In this document: piece after piece, positions 47,490-58,341 of the stretch
Numbering within the stretch: the first letter of the stretch is position 1
Layout of the letters: each line of letters begins with the position of its first letter
Assembly (NCBI GenBank): GCA_030272585.1
Contig: BSYQ01000014.1
Span: 1,922,001-1,986,000, forward strand
Length of the DNA stretch: 64,000 nucleotides
Direction: 5' to 3'
Source: Bryopsis sp. KO-2023
Taxonomy: Eukaryota > Chlorophyta > Ulvophyceae > Bryopsidales > Bryopsidaceae
Notes under the pieces: model-generated
The model's input: the letters and a program-made list of their open reading frames with translations, nothing else
The model's database searches: none
Told to the model about the DNA's origin: nothing
Position numbers and translations under genes: made by a program

Positions 47490-49118
47490 AACATTCAACC
47501 CCGATCAAGCCTCAGCGCAAAATGTACGAACAGAAGATATAATGTTTTCTTTTTTGACAGCCTTTTTCGCAAGGCCACACGTTCTGGGACAATGGGAAGA
47601 TCGTTGACAGAGGGAGAGGAAAAGGGACCTTCAGACAGAATCATGGCACCTACAATCCCATTACAAACGAATGGGTAGTTCCCCCAAGAGGCCAAGATCG
47701 ACCAAGGTGAGTTTCGTGCGTTAATTCTTATCACAGAACGCTAATACCCTGGAGTGAACGCACCACCACATCTGCAATAGAATATCCATGTAATGCTATT
47801 TTGGGTTCGAAGAATCCTCAACAGGGCAGGGGGCGCGGTAGAGATACTTTTATTCAGTGCGCCTGTTTTGCTTCTTTACAGCACAACGCAGCCGTCTTCA
47901 GCATACCGTCGGCAAAAATCGATAGCTGATAGGTGCACGCTGGGGGAATACAACCCAGTACTTCACGTCTGGGATAGAGAGCCTGTACAAACCGAACAGA
48001 AAAAACGTGATCGCCACGCCCACATTTCAAACGGGTTCATGACGTCGTCAGGCCATAAAGCGAGGGTTGCATGTCCTCAAGGCGTTTTCGATCCAATCAA
48101 GTGAGAATGAAAATCGACCTAAAATCAATTATTACACTCAACGAAAAACAACTGATCGACGGCACAGAAAGCTAGAACACAAAAAATGATACAAACTTGC
48201 TTGTTAAAGAAATAAATCCTTTTTTCCAGACGAGTAAATACCATCTTTGTACACTCCTCAATTTTTCTGGAGATATTGAAAGTGCCAGCACCATGCAACA
48301 ATGAAACAGAAACCCCATTGGTCATCAACAGAATCCCCCAAAAAGGACTCGCTTCGCGGCGACTCTTGAAAAACGTTTGAAATGATGAGGTTTGATATCG
48401 CAGGGCGGATTGGATTAAGTCGCCACCAGCCAATACGAAGCTCCAGGAATCAGCAGGAACTTTGAAGATGAAATGTAGGTCACACACAAAAATTCACTGA
48501 CCAAAAAGAGCTTCTCACTTTGACGGAAAATTTTCTGTATGCTTTTTTTATTTTTTTTCTCTTTTCTCTTTCTCTCTTTTTCCTCAGAAAAAACCAAACA
48601 GAAACTTTCATGACAATTCTAAGTAATTCTACCACCCACCAACGAACAACCACCAAATCTGTATGCTTCCGTCTTAAGACGGTAAAATTCTTGTTTGCAA
48701 CACAGGAAAATAACAGTTCCTCTTTCTATGCAATAATTGTGAAGTTCTTGTTGCCAACTCTCGACACGCCCGCAATTACCACTGTCTTTATATATTGATA
48801 TCTCAGAACAAATTTGAAATCATTGGCGTTTTCAACGTTGCAGCGAAGAGAAATATTCAAAACGGAGAGACATGGGGTCAACATGATCCGATAAGCGGCG
48901 ATTGGCAAGTTGCTCCGCTGAGTCTCAGATATCGGGACCAGGAAAGGGTCGCATTGGAGGAGGCCGGTGTTGTAACGAGGGGCCGCCACCACTGTGCGCT
49001 GCCCCCCGATCAAGGAGTGTACGATCCCATTCAAAACGAGTGGGCGGTACTGCCAGAGAACACCAGATTGTATGAGGGGCTTACGTTCTCTCCAGTTTCT
49101 AAACACTCGTTCCGTTAG
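47490..49118 (+). CDS. hypothetical protein with repeated Y-N/D-P-I/V motifs (5' end unresolved)
   Basis: Supported exons: 47490-47523, 47561-47706, 47882-48100, 48404-48474 and 48844-49118. Their phases agree (2, 2, 1). At least 250 aa. The repeated motif is an aromatic or acidic residue, then N/D-P-I/V-x(1-3)-W: HGTYNPITNEWVVPP, GEYNPVLHVWDREP, GVFDPIK, GQHDPISGDWQVAP and GVYDPIQNEWAVLP, spaced about 50-75 residues. Between repeats the sequence is charged and polar. The first coding exon is missing because the piece at 47490 needs two preceding bases from an upstream exon. The first intron (37 nt) is unusually short. The end may instead splice at about 49070 to 49140-49205. The family is not recognised. 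Confidence 0.5.
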
Positions 49119-49664
49119 GTCGACCTGTCGATATTGAAGGATTTCAGAGAGCGGGGCAACGTTGAACAAGCGCAACGCCCATCGTTTTGTTCAAATCCGA
49201 AACTCGAATTGGTAGGTATGGGAAGTTAGGCTTGGTTGTTTAGGGCCATGCGAGCTGGCGCAAAAAAGCTTTTTGGTTTGGTTGGTTAATTCGTTGTGAC
49301 GTGCGCGGGACTCTGTTGTGCTTGACCGTTGAGTTATGATTGCTGGCGAGTGGGATGCAAGATGTATTTTGGGATATCAAGACACGCAGTCATGTGAACA
49401 TAAATTCTCGACTGACTCTTTTTTCCCATCGTAGCCATGTTCTGGGTGGCAGTAGAGAAGAAAGCAAGGTGGTGGAACTGTGTGAGTTTAAAAAGAATAG
49501 CTACCGATTGATTCCTTGCTGTGGGTTCGTTTTTATGACGAAGAATGATGCGCCAGTCGTTGACCAACGATTATCCTTTACCTTCAAGAATAATATTCCC
49601 CGGCTTTTGCAGTTGACCACACAGTCCAAATTCGCTTGGATCTTTCCCCCGGATTTCAGCGCGC
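49119..49664. other. spacer between duplication arms, last part
   Basis: It may hold an alternative terminal exon of the preceding gene at about 49140-49205 (in frame it would end RNSNW then stop). Otherwise nothing is recognised. Confidence 0.35.
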
Positions 49665-50759
49665 GTGAAAGAACATGTTAAAGCATGCTCAAATTTTATC
49701 CACGTTTATGGCAGCCTTGTTTCTTTGTGGTACAAGAAAACCTCTTTCCCTCATTCTTCCAAGTGATTCATTCATTGAGTCACCAGCACCTATCTGGTCA
49801 ATCAGAAGCTGCTGAATACACCGACTGTAGAAGGAAAGAAACAGAAATATATAGATACACTCGGTGGCACCCCTGTTGGATTTGACCAGAAGTGAATCAG
49901 TTCTCCTTGTTCCCAATATTAATTTGTCACTGCTCTTCATCTGTCGTTTATCAGGTTTAACAAGGAGTCGACCTGTGGAAAAGAGATATTGTATTGATAG
50001 GTCTCAACCTAAAAAAGCAGAAGCTAAAAACCCTCACCAAAAGAGTACGACAAATCCGAAGATTGCAAAAAGACCTTGTGGAATAAGAAAGGCGGTTCCC
50101 CCAATAAACCCTTTTAAACACAATTAACTTTTCAACTGCCACCCACCCCCAGTACTAGTCAAACAAATCAATCGCTGGCTTGAAGCTTCCAATGCGGAAA
50201 TCCTGTTCTCGAAATCACATCCGGAGCAGTGAAAGGTTGAGAGTGCGTTACTCATCAGGTGGAAAGTGCAAGGGCTATCTCAACCGAGGAAAATGCTTTT
50301 TTCCAACAGTTTCCGACAAACACCTGAACGAGGCACAACGAAAAAGCCATTCTATGGAAACGATATTCAAGCTGTTAATATACAGGGAGTGGGGGACATT
50401 CTGGTGCAATGTGATGCCTTTTTTTCTGGAAGAATGTGGGTGCACAGCTTGGAGGAATGTCATAGCGTGCAACTCTCTCTCCTATTCTTTTCAAATATGG
50501 TGCTTCTGCGCAACAGAATCAAGGTCCTTGCGAAAACAACAGTATTCTGCTGTTCTGGGTTTCAGATGGGAATTTTTTGAAATGATGTCCCTCTTTCCGT
50601 TGTTGTTTTGGCGGAATGCTGGGTGGAGGAAAACATTTTCAACAGCTTTCGGTTGATAATGATGAAGAACAGGACTTATTGGATGAATTCAACAGGCAAA
50701 TCGTTTCAAAGCCCGCTCTACTCCACCCTCTTTCCGGTGACTGGCGCCACATCAGTTTC
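49665..50759 (-). repeat. right arm of inverted duplication, proximal segment
   Basis: It is the reverse complement of about 44107-45199. Similarity starts at GTGAAAGAACATG (49665) and runs up to CATCAGTTTC (50759), where the transposon begins. Small indels distinguish the copies. No gene is recognised in it. Confidence 0.88.
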
Positions 50760-50773
50760 CGTCGGAATGTTTG
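50760..50773 (+). repeat. left terminal inverted repeat of DNA transposon
   Basis: CGTCGGAATGTTTG matches the right terminus 62666-62679 in reverse complement over all 14 bases. Confidence 0.92.
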
Positions 50774-51056
50774 CACGCTTCCAACGTCGCTTCCATCGTG
50801 GTTCCATCTTCCGCTTCCATGGAAATGAGTGTGGCACCGATCGCTTCCGCGGAAGCGATCGTGGAAGCGTGCGATTGTAACGCCCACAGCTCGCTTCCAA
50901 GACTGCTTCCATGGAAGCGGTCGCTACCACACTCACTTCCACGGAAGCGGAAGATGGAACCACGATGGAAGCGAGAATGGAAGCGATGGATTCCAGTTTC
51001 GCTTCCACTGGAAGCGATCGCTTCCAGTTTCGCTTCCATTGGAAGCGAGCCGGAAC
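50774..51056. repeat. subterminal array of GCTTCC/GGAAGC palindromes, left end
   Basis: More than twenty hexamers in both orientations occur in under 300 bp, many paired as CGCTTCCN(2-4)GGAAGCG short palindromes, for example CGCTTCCGCGGAAGCG. They probably serve as transposase binding sites, as subterminal repeats do in CACTA-type elements. Confidence 0.85.
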
Positions 51057-51219
51057 TGGGCGTGCTGGGGGAAAATTGCAAGAATTTTCTTGCGTCTAAT
51101 TGATGTTATTAATGAGCACTGGGAGTCGAACCCGAAAAAGCCCAGGGTCGCCGCCAAAGAGCGTCCCTTGCACACTCTTTTAGGACTAGTCCCAAACTGA
51201 CTCACACTACCAAGCATTC

Positions 51220-51986
51220 ATGAATAGGCACTTCTCCTGTGTTTGTGGGAAAACCTTTGCTAAAAAATCTGGCCTTGGACGTCACAAACAGTTCTATGGA
51301 AGTGGATGTGTTCCTCCCATAGCCTCACGGAAGCGACCACCTTGTGAAGAAGAAACTGATCCTCCTGGAGATCAATCGACACATCTTACTAAAATCTGGA
51401 AAATCTGGTGGACACATCCGAGGATCGACACACCAGCAAAAGTGAGGCGCAGACAAAAAGGCTTGCTGAACTGCAGCCCGAGACGCAAGGATTGTTCGCA
51501 CTGCTCAGAAATTTTTTTGGACCTGCCCCATTGCCACCTACAATACAAACAGTCAACCATGTAGTTCTTGTAGTGGAAACTGATGAAGGTGACTATCCTA
51601 TACAAACAGCTCGGGCTACACCAATATTCTACGGGCGGGCAAGATTCGATGATGTTGTGATAAATGGGAGGGATCAGCAAGGTCTTACCGTGGAGTGGTT
51701 CGCCCAATTGAGACTCCTTTTTGCAATAGACATTGAAGGCGAGACCAAGGAGATGGCCCTCATCCGATGGTACGATGTAGCACGGCTGGAAACGCTTCGA
51801 CGCATCAAGTCTTGGAATGGAACGCTTGAGTCCCACGGCGCAATTCCCCTTCTTTGGTCTGGCAACCAAAAGAATGGTCACTATGACATTATAGAAATCA
51901 GTTCAATAAAAAAGAAAGCCTACATCGTGCAGGCTTTTAACGTAACAGAGCTTGAACTTTTTCATGCAACTCCTCTCGTGTGGTAG
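51220..51986 (+). pseudogene. internally deleted transposase, zinc-finger N-terminus + Plavaka-like C-terminal domain
   Basis: The frame opening at ATG 51220 has a zinc-finger-like start (FSCVCGKTFAKKSGLGRHKQ followed by a further Cys) and runs to 51564. A second frame, offset by two bases, is open from 51393 to 51986 and encodes a domain with TARATPIFYGRARFDDVVI, WFAQLRLLFAID, MALIRWYD and KAYIVQAFNVTELELFH before the stop. This pattern (RA-x-FYGR-RxD, Wx-A-LLF, ALIRW) recalls the C-terminal region of Plavaka-type transposases of fungi, which also begin with a C2H2-like finger. The catalytic middle, several hundred residues in relatives, is absent. The junction near 51390 needs a frame change or an unseen intron. 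I read it as a deletion derivative. Family assignment is from memory of conserved residues. Confidence 0.65.
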
Positions 51987-53163
51987 GAGCTTTGAAACAC
52001 ATTTTTTGGTGAGGGAAAATGCACTTCAAGAGCTATAGTTTAATAAGTTACGGAGTGGAGGGGAAAGAGCATTACTGTGGAAATATTGAACGAGAAAGAA
52101 AAAGATACTAGTCCGAATATTTGGCTGGGTGTTCAATGGGGAAGGTTGTTCAGTTGTGGGCTAGAGTTTGCATATGCTGGATAAAAGGATATGAAGTGGG
52201 GTTATTGGTGTTTAGGATTCTTAGCGATTTCACAGGACTGAACGGTGCAGCAGTTACTGGGATATTGATTTAGAGGATGAACACGATTGATGTAACGATT
52301 TCGGGAGAAAAAAAAAACCAGATTCATCCAATAGATCGGGGAACTGGTGTTACCGTTGAGATGGGAAGGGATGCTTGAATGGCAAGCTCAGTTTCCTGCA
52401 CTCCACCACCAGCTGCTGCGATTTCCTTTCGAGAATTTCCTTTGCAGGAAATCCTCGTTAGCCGCATGACTTCCACCTGCCTGACAGGCAATGTGTGAGC
52501 TCTTGATATAATAATACATGGCAGGTCTGAAAACAAAAAACATATATCCCTGGGTTATACGACAAGCCCAACATACTATTTCCAGTGTATATAATTTTCC
52601 TTTTCCAATTTCGATCCCCCACCCCCCGCTCAGAACTCATCAATTGGAAATATCCATTCACAGACTTGCTCGTCGTCCCAAAAGATGGGCTTGGGTTCGT
52701 TTTAAACGGCCGAACTCTGTTCTTGCATAATCGACCAGTCTGTCTGGGTACAATATAACGATATAATTTTAGAGACATTACCCGATTTTCTTCTAATGAA
52801 CCAACTTTTTTTGCTAAATTTTAAAAAATTAATGGTCTTTATAGTTTTTGATGTCATAAAAAAAATAAAATAATAATTGCCAAAACAAGGCAGTTACCCC
52901 TTTTCAATTATACTCACACTCAGGGAGTATCTATTTAATTAATTATTTATATATTTATCAATTATCAATTTACCTGGACAATATGACCTTGTATGCAGCC
53001 ACATGCGCTACCAGCTGCAACAGAAGCGGCTCTATTCGTGAAGAGTCCAGCAAATCGACGTGTTCAAACATAATGTTGGCTGCACGTTCGTTCAACGGCT
53101 GGGGGACCTCCATTGCCTCTTTTTTTTGCCGCGCAAATAAAATCACCAAAAAACAATCCTCTT
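51987..53163. other. non-coding interior of the DNA transposon (left part)
   Basis: No open frame with recognisable product. It is AT-rich from 52740 to 52980. It ends at the 5-bp target duplication CTCTT (53159-53163) of the LTR element. Confidence 0.5.
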
Positions 53164-53573
53164 TGATAAAAACACGGGAAAGTATCGAGTAGTGGTAGAC
53201 GTTACGTCTAGAACCACGGAAACACGGATAAGAGTCTTTGCTTACAAGCTTACTCTAGAACATTGTTACCTCGGTCCGGATCCAATAAATATGGGGCCGG
53301 ACCGACAACCTGGCAAAAGGAACGGTTGAGAGCTGTCGGACCCAGCGTCCACTGGACCGACAGATCCAGACCAAATCCTTCTCAGGACCGTTGGTTGGAT
53401 TGTGTGGACACGGTAACTGCCACCGTGTCCACCTCTCACTTGGGTCAGTCGGACTGTACTGCTGGACCGGCTCTGGTACCGAACCAGGCACTGATTACCG
53501 GACCAGGCTGATCCAGTCCGACTGGATCGACTTAGGTGAATGTGTACTCGTTCCAGAGTCCACATTCGTATCA
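53164..53573 (-). repeat. 3' LTR
   Basis: A 410-bp repeat, TGATA...TATCA, identical by eye to 60870-61279. It contains an 11-bp inverted repeat with a 7-base loop (GTGGACACGGT at 53404-53414, ACCGTGTCCAC at 53422-53432). Confidence 0.96.
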
Positions 53574-53589
53574 ACCACTCCCCCCCCCA
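53574..53589 (-). other. polypurine tract
   Basis: Read on the minus strand, a G9 run followed by AGTGGT lies directly before the 3' LTR, the expected place and composition for plus-strand DNA priming. Confidence 0.75.
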
Positions 53590-54405
53590 TCAAGTGCGCG
53601 TCCCGAGCACCACGTATATGAGAGGAGATCAGTTTACACAACCCAAGTCACCCCGAACCTTTTTACATGCCAAAAATGTTTGTGTTCAAAAACAAACAAG
53701 GTTCTTATCGGTCCATCCGACACTGGTCCCCTTGACCACTGTTACCTTGAGATCCAACAACCAAACAAAACCCCTGGATCCAATAATCAAAACAAAAGAA
53801 ACCCCTGGATCCAATAATGTCTGCAAAATCGATATAGTTCCCTGTTACCTTAGAAAGAAAAGTAAGGTAACCTCTGGATCCCAGCCTGGATCCACTCAAA
53901 TGTTTGATTCTGAACACCCAAATAACCCAAAAGAAAACAAACACACCAATCACTCCACTGGTCCCAACAGGTTAGACCTGTTGTAACTCATTTCTGGCCA
54001 CGACTGCGAAGTCGCGTTCTGGGACCTTGGATCGCCTGCGTTTGCTGCGAAGATCCTCCTGAGTGCTCTCCACGCTGCTCCTGGGTCCGTTCCTGCGTTG
54101 GCTCCGCTGATACCGCTCCCTGTGAAGTTCCTCTCGCCTGTCGATTTCCAACGGGATCCACCCCAACGGCCTTGAGGTAAGCCGCGTTCCAATCTCGCAA
54201 CTGCTTTTTGCTTTTCCCGGTTCCAGATCCAGTACGTCCGTACAGCCACGCCTTCCTCGGATCGTGTAGTCAGCTGGGAGTTACCTCAGGACTGAGATGA
54301 TGTTTCCCCGTTAAAGCTGTCCCATACCAGCCGGGGTTGGATCATTCTCGGTCCGTCTCCATTTGGATCCAACTCCCCCATCGCTGGCTCCAATGCGATC
54401 CGGTC

Positions 54406-57400
54406 TCAGTTATGGCCATGTTTGGCTGAGTTTTTCCTTTCGAACTCAGCTAACAATTCTGCACAGTGTTCCAGATGTGCAACCGGTTCCCATGTGGCCT
54501 CATGGGTCGGATAACCCTTCCATAGTACCAGGTACCTCTTTCTTTTTCCAGCTCCCTTGGATCGTAGAACCGTCTCCACTTCGAATTCCTCGGCTCCAGT
54601 TAGTTCGTCCACCAGAGCCGGTCCTGGAGGATCGTCCCTCTTGAATTCCTCGGAACGTATATACTCCTTGAGTTTGGAGACGTGGAAGGTTGGATGTAGT
54701 CGCCATGTTTCTGGTAGATCAATGCGGTAGGCCACCGGTGATATCACTTTGGTCACCTTGAATGGCCCGATGAACCGTCTTCGGACCTTAGCTGGAACAT
54801 GCTTGGTCACGGCCAAAGGAAGATGTGCACTTCGTAGGCACACTTCTTGGCCCACTTGGAACTCCACGTGCCTCCTTTTCTTGTTGGCTACTTGGCACAT
54901 TTGCTCCTGGGCGGCGTGGTAGTTCTTCTTCGCGTCCATCAAATCGTCCCGCATTCGGTCCACCATGGCTTCTGCGGCCTCAACATTGCTCTTGGGCCGG
55001 TCCAACTCCAATCCCTTTGGGTGCTGGCCGTACATAAGATAGAACGGCGTGTACTTGGTACTGGCGTTGATCGAGTTATTCGCTGCAAATTCTGCCGTGC
55101 TCAGGTAGTCGCTCCACTTCTCCGGCCTGGCCTCAATATAGGGCCGAAGGAAGTTCTCCAGGGTCCGGATCGTTACTTCACTCTGGCCATCCGACTGTGG
55201 ATGGTGAGCAGTCGACATCCGCAGATCCGTTCCTACGAGCCTGAACAGTTCCTTGTAGAACTGGCTCGTGAACCGTGGATCGCGATCCGAAACGATCACT
55301 TCGGGTATCCCTGAGGTAGGGAACACCTGGGATAGAAACAACTCGGCATACTCCTTTGCCGATACCTCCTTGGTACATGGCACGAACTTGCACATTTTTG
55401 TGAGCCGGTCCACAAAGACAGCTACAGCGGTATACCCATTCGATTTCGGCAAATCGGTCACAAGGTCCGTTGTCAGCTGTTCCCACTTATATGTCGGAAC
55501 GGGAAGCGGATTCAGCAATCCTTTGGGCTTCGCGTTCTCGGTCTTCATCACTTGGCATGTGGGGCACGAGCGGACATAGTCGGTCACGGTTCGTCTCCAA
55601 CCGCGCCACCAATATCTTCGGCTCACGAGCTCGGCCGTCCTGGCCACTCCTGGATGTCCCGCCATCGGAACATCGTGGTGATCGTGCAACACCACTTGTC
55701 GTTTTGTGGTAGGGACCACTAGTTTTGGGTCCACTCCTGGTTCGGTTTGATATAAAAGCATTCCCGGTTCGGTCCGAGAATACCCGGGTACATGTCGTCC
55801 TTGGTCCAGTTGGTCCAGAATACGCTTCAAAGTAGGGTCATCAGTGGTCGCTTGCGTCCATTCCTGCGCCTCCCCGGGCGAAATTTTGGCCTCCAAAATT
55901 GCATTCAACTTGAGCTGAGGCTTGCGTGACAATGCATCAGCCACCACATTGGATCGGCCCGGGAGGTAGACGATCTTCGGCATAATAGACTGAAAATATC
56001 CCGCCTTCAACCAGCGGGTTTGGGTCCGAGACAGGACCCGTTGCTGGAGGAAGTGTGTAGCGGGCTGGTGGTCCGTGTAGACAGTGGTCCCTTTTGGCGC
56101 TCCTTCGAGATAATGGCGCCATTGAGCCAAGGCATAGGAAATACCCAAAAGCTCCCTTTCATAGGCCGAGTACTTCTGTTCGGCCGAGTTGAGGGACCTA
56201 CTGAGGAACGCCACCGGTTGAAGTCCATCGTCAGCCTCCTGCATCAATGTGGCTCCCAGCGCAAAATCCGAAGCATCCGTGACAACTACATATGGCTTGT
56301 CCGGATCCGGTATCAGCAGGACCGGAGCCGTCGTCAGACTTTCCTTCAGGGCTTCAAAAGCTGCCTTCTGCTCGGCTCCCCATTCCCATGGCTGGTCCTT
56401 CTTCACAAGCTTCTGGATCGGCGCCGCTACCTTCGAAAACTGTCGAATGAAGCGTCGGTAATACGAAACCATCCCCAGAAAACTTCGGACCTCAGGAACA
56501 GAGGTCAGCGGCTCCCAATCCCGGATCGCCTGGACCTTGGACCGATGCGGCGAGATTCCATTCGCCGAGATCCAATGGCCCACAAAATCCAACTCCTTCA
56601 CGGCGATAGAACACTTCGATGCCTTCGCGTACAGGTTGTGCTCCGCTAGCTTGTCCAATACCAAGCGTAGGTGCTCCGCATGCTCCTCCTCGTTCTTGCT
56701 GTAGACTATGATGTCATCGAGGAACACGACCATGAACCGGTCATGGAAATCCCGGAACAGGTCGTTTATCATAGCCATAAACTGCGGAGGGGCGTTTGTG
56801 AGCCCAAATGGCACCACCTTGTACTCGTAGTGTCCGTACCGGGTCCGGAACGCTGTCTTCTCCTGGTCCTCAGGCCGGATCGGCATCTGCCAGTAGCCGG
56901 ATCGCAGGTCCAACCGGCTAAACACCTTAGCTCCCTGTAGTCGGTCCAATAGCTCCTCGGGTAACGGTAGTGGATAGCGGTTCTTGATGGTCCTCTGGTT
57001 GAGCCAGCGATAGTCGATGCAAAAGCGAAGGCCACCGTCCTTCTTGTTAGCGAAGAGGACCGGTGCGCCCCATGGACTCTTGGAGGGCCGGATCAACTCC
57101 CGGTCCAACATGTAGTCCAGCTGTTTACGGACCTCCTGAAGCTCCGCCGGAGATAGTTTATACATGGGACGAAAGATTGGCTTCGTCCCCTCCTCAACCT
57201 TGATCTCGAACTCGTGCCCGTTTCGGACCGGTGGTGGTCCCTTGGGCAGATCCGAGGCAAATACTCTCCGATAGCTCTCCAGTAGGTTCGTAATCTTTCG
57301 AGAGGTGTCCTCCCGAATCAGTCGCTCCACATCGTCCTTCTGATGTCCGTCTTCTGGCTCCACTTCCGTAACTACCACCATCAAAGCTCCACAATCGTTG

Positions 57401-58341
57401 GACCGTATCCCTCGCCAAACGTTGGTGGCGGATGTCGGTTCCAATCCCCCAATACTCATGACTTCAGTTGGCTTTGGCTGAGTTGAAATAGCTAATGGTA
57501 ATGATAGTTGGCTCCGGCCCCGACGAACCTTAATGGTCCGAGTGCGAAAACACAAATCGGGGTTTTCGGCAACCAACCATGGAATTCCCAATATCATTTC
57601 ATATGCCATTCCAGGGAACAAGTGGAAATCAGACACAAAATTAACTGATCCGGATCGGAACTGTAACCGGTCCGCTCGTCCTGTAACCTGTTTCCTGGAA
57701 CCGTCTGCCATAACCAAAGTCCGTTGTTCGGGAAAAACCTTTACACCCACTTTCTCCACTACTTCCTTCGAAAGGTAATTTTCCCAACTGCCCGAATCGA
57801 CATAAGCCACTACTGGCACGTCATTAATAAAAACCCTTATTTCAAACCCCGTAAAACGACTATTCTTGCCGGCCCCGCCGGTCTTAGCTAAAAAAGAAAA
57901 ATTGTCGGCCGTCGCAGAACCGGTCCGACTAAGTGCCTGCCCTAGCACTTCCCCATCCACCTCGGTAGCTCCTTGACCTTTCCCTGGTTCAAGTGATGCA
58001 TCACGCTCCGAGTGGTCCGATGGCCCCACGGGCTGTTCTTGCCCTTGACCGTCGGTGGCTCCTCTCAAGGGTCCCGTCCCTGGTGACCCGGTCCGCACAT
58101 CTGCTGTGTCTTGGGGACTGTCTTGCGGACTGGAGCTGTGTTTCGGTTCTTCCGGCTGGTCTTTCCAGCGTACTCTTTTTTCCCTTTGCCCTTGATCTCC
58201 CGGATCGCTGGCCTCATCACCACCCGTTTCCTGGTCCAAGGCTGGTGGTCCTGCGCCTCGGACCTTCAATTTACTGATCTTTTGGCGTCGGACAGCTTTG
58301 GACAATATCGCACTCCATGGTTGCCTCCACAAAGATAACAC
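54406..58341 (-). CDS. pol: Pol polyprotein: protease, RT, RNase H, integrase, chromodomain (1311 codons open)
   Basis: Numbering from the first codon at 58341, which is GTG and probably not a real start. Aspartic protease: YVDSG at about 180-184. Reverse transcriptase: about 385-590, with [12 protein letters not shown] and the catalytic VFLDDI at 539-544. RNase H: TDAS at 688-691, YTDH near 755, ADALSR near 801. Integrase: zinc-binding His residues near 886-896 with CPTC at 926-929; catalytic D959, D1019 (VSDRDPRF) and E1055. C-terminal chromodomain: about 1250-1311, with [17 protein letters not shown]. It overlaps gag by 76 bases and lies in the minus-one frame relative to it, so it is probably made as a Gag-Pol fusion by ribosomal frameshifting; no slippery site was pinned down. 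No stop codons or missing catalytic residues seen. Confidence 0.97.
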   Translation of the reverse strand: MLSLWRQPWSAILSKAVRRQKISKLKVRGAGPPALDQETGGDEASDPGDQGQREKRVRWKDQPEEPKHSSSPQDSPQDTADVRTGSPGTGPLRGATDGQGQEQPVGPSDHSERDASLEPGKGQGATEVDGEVLGQALSRTGSATADNFSFLAKTGGAGKNSRFTGFEIRVFINDVPVVAYVDSGSWENYLSKEVVEKVGVKVFPEQRTLVMADGSRKQVTGRADRLQFRSGSVNFVSDFHLFPGMAYEMILGIPWLVAENPDLCFRTRTIKVRRGRSQLSLPLAISTQPKPTEVMSIGGLEPTSATNVWRGIRSNDCGALMVVVTEVEPEDGHQKDDVERLIREDTSRKITNLLESYRRVFASDLPKGPPPVRNGHEFEIKVEEGTKPIFRPMYKLSPAELQEVRKQLDYMLDRELIRPSKSPWGAPVLFANKKDGGLRFCIDYRWLNQRTIKNRYPLPLPEELLDRLQGAKVFSRLDLRSGYWQMPIRPEDQEKTAFRTRYGHYEYKVVPFGLTNAPPQFMAMINDLFRDFHDRFMVVFLDDIIVYSKNEEEHAEHLRLVLDKLAEHNLYAKASKCSIAVKELDFVGHWISANGISPHRSKVQAIRDWEPLTSVPEVRSFLGMVSYYRRFIRQFSKVAAPIQKLVKKDQPWEWGAEQKAAFEALKESLTTAPVLLIPDPDKPYVVVTDASDFALGATLMQEADDGLQPVAFLSRSLNSAEQKYSAYERELLGISYALAQWRHYLEGAPKGTTVYTDHQPATHFLQQRVLSRTQTRWLKAGYFQSIMPKIVYLPGRSNVVADALSRKPQLKLNAILEAKISPGEAQEWTQATTDDPTLKRILDQLDQGRHVPGYSRTEPGMLLYQTEPGVDPKLVVPTTKRQVVLHDHHDVPMAGHPGVARTAELVSRRYWWRGWRRTVTDYVRSCPTCQVMKTENAKPKGLLNPLPVPTYKWEQLTTDLVTDLPKSNGYTAVAVFVDRLTKMCKFVPCTKEVSAKEYAELFLSQVFPTSGIPEVIVSDRDPRFTSQFYKELFRLVGTDLRMSTAHHPQSDGQSEVTIRTLENFLRPYIEARPEKWSDYLSTAEFAANNSINASTKYTPFYLMYGQHPKGLELDRPKSNVEAAEAMVDRMRDDLMDAKKNYHAAQEQMCQVANKKRRHVEFQVGQEVCLRSAHLPLAVTKHVPAKVRRRFIGPFKVTKVISPVAYRIDLPETWRLHPTFHVSKLKEYIRSEEFKRDDPPGPALVDELTGAEEFEVETVLRSKGAGKRKRYLVLWKGYPTHEATWEPVAHLEHCAELLAEFERKNSAKHGHN

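Noticed and set aside
53255..53574. Frames of 78-102 codons inside the LTRs
   Set aside because: They occur identically in both LTRs because the LTRs are identical, lie outside the gag-pol unit and have no recognisable domain.
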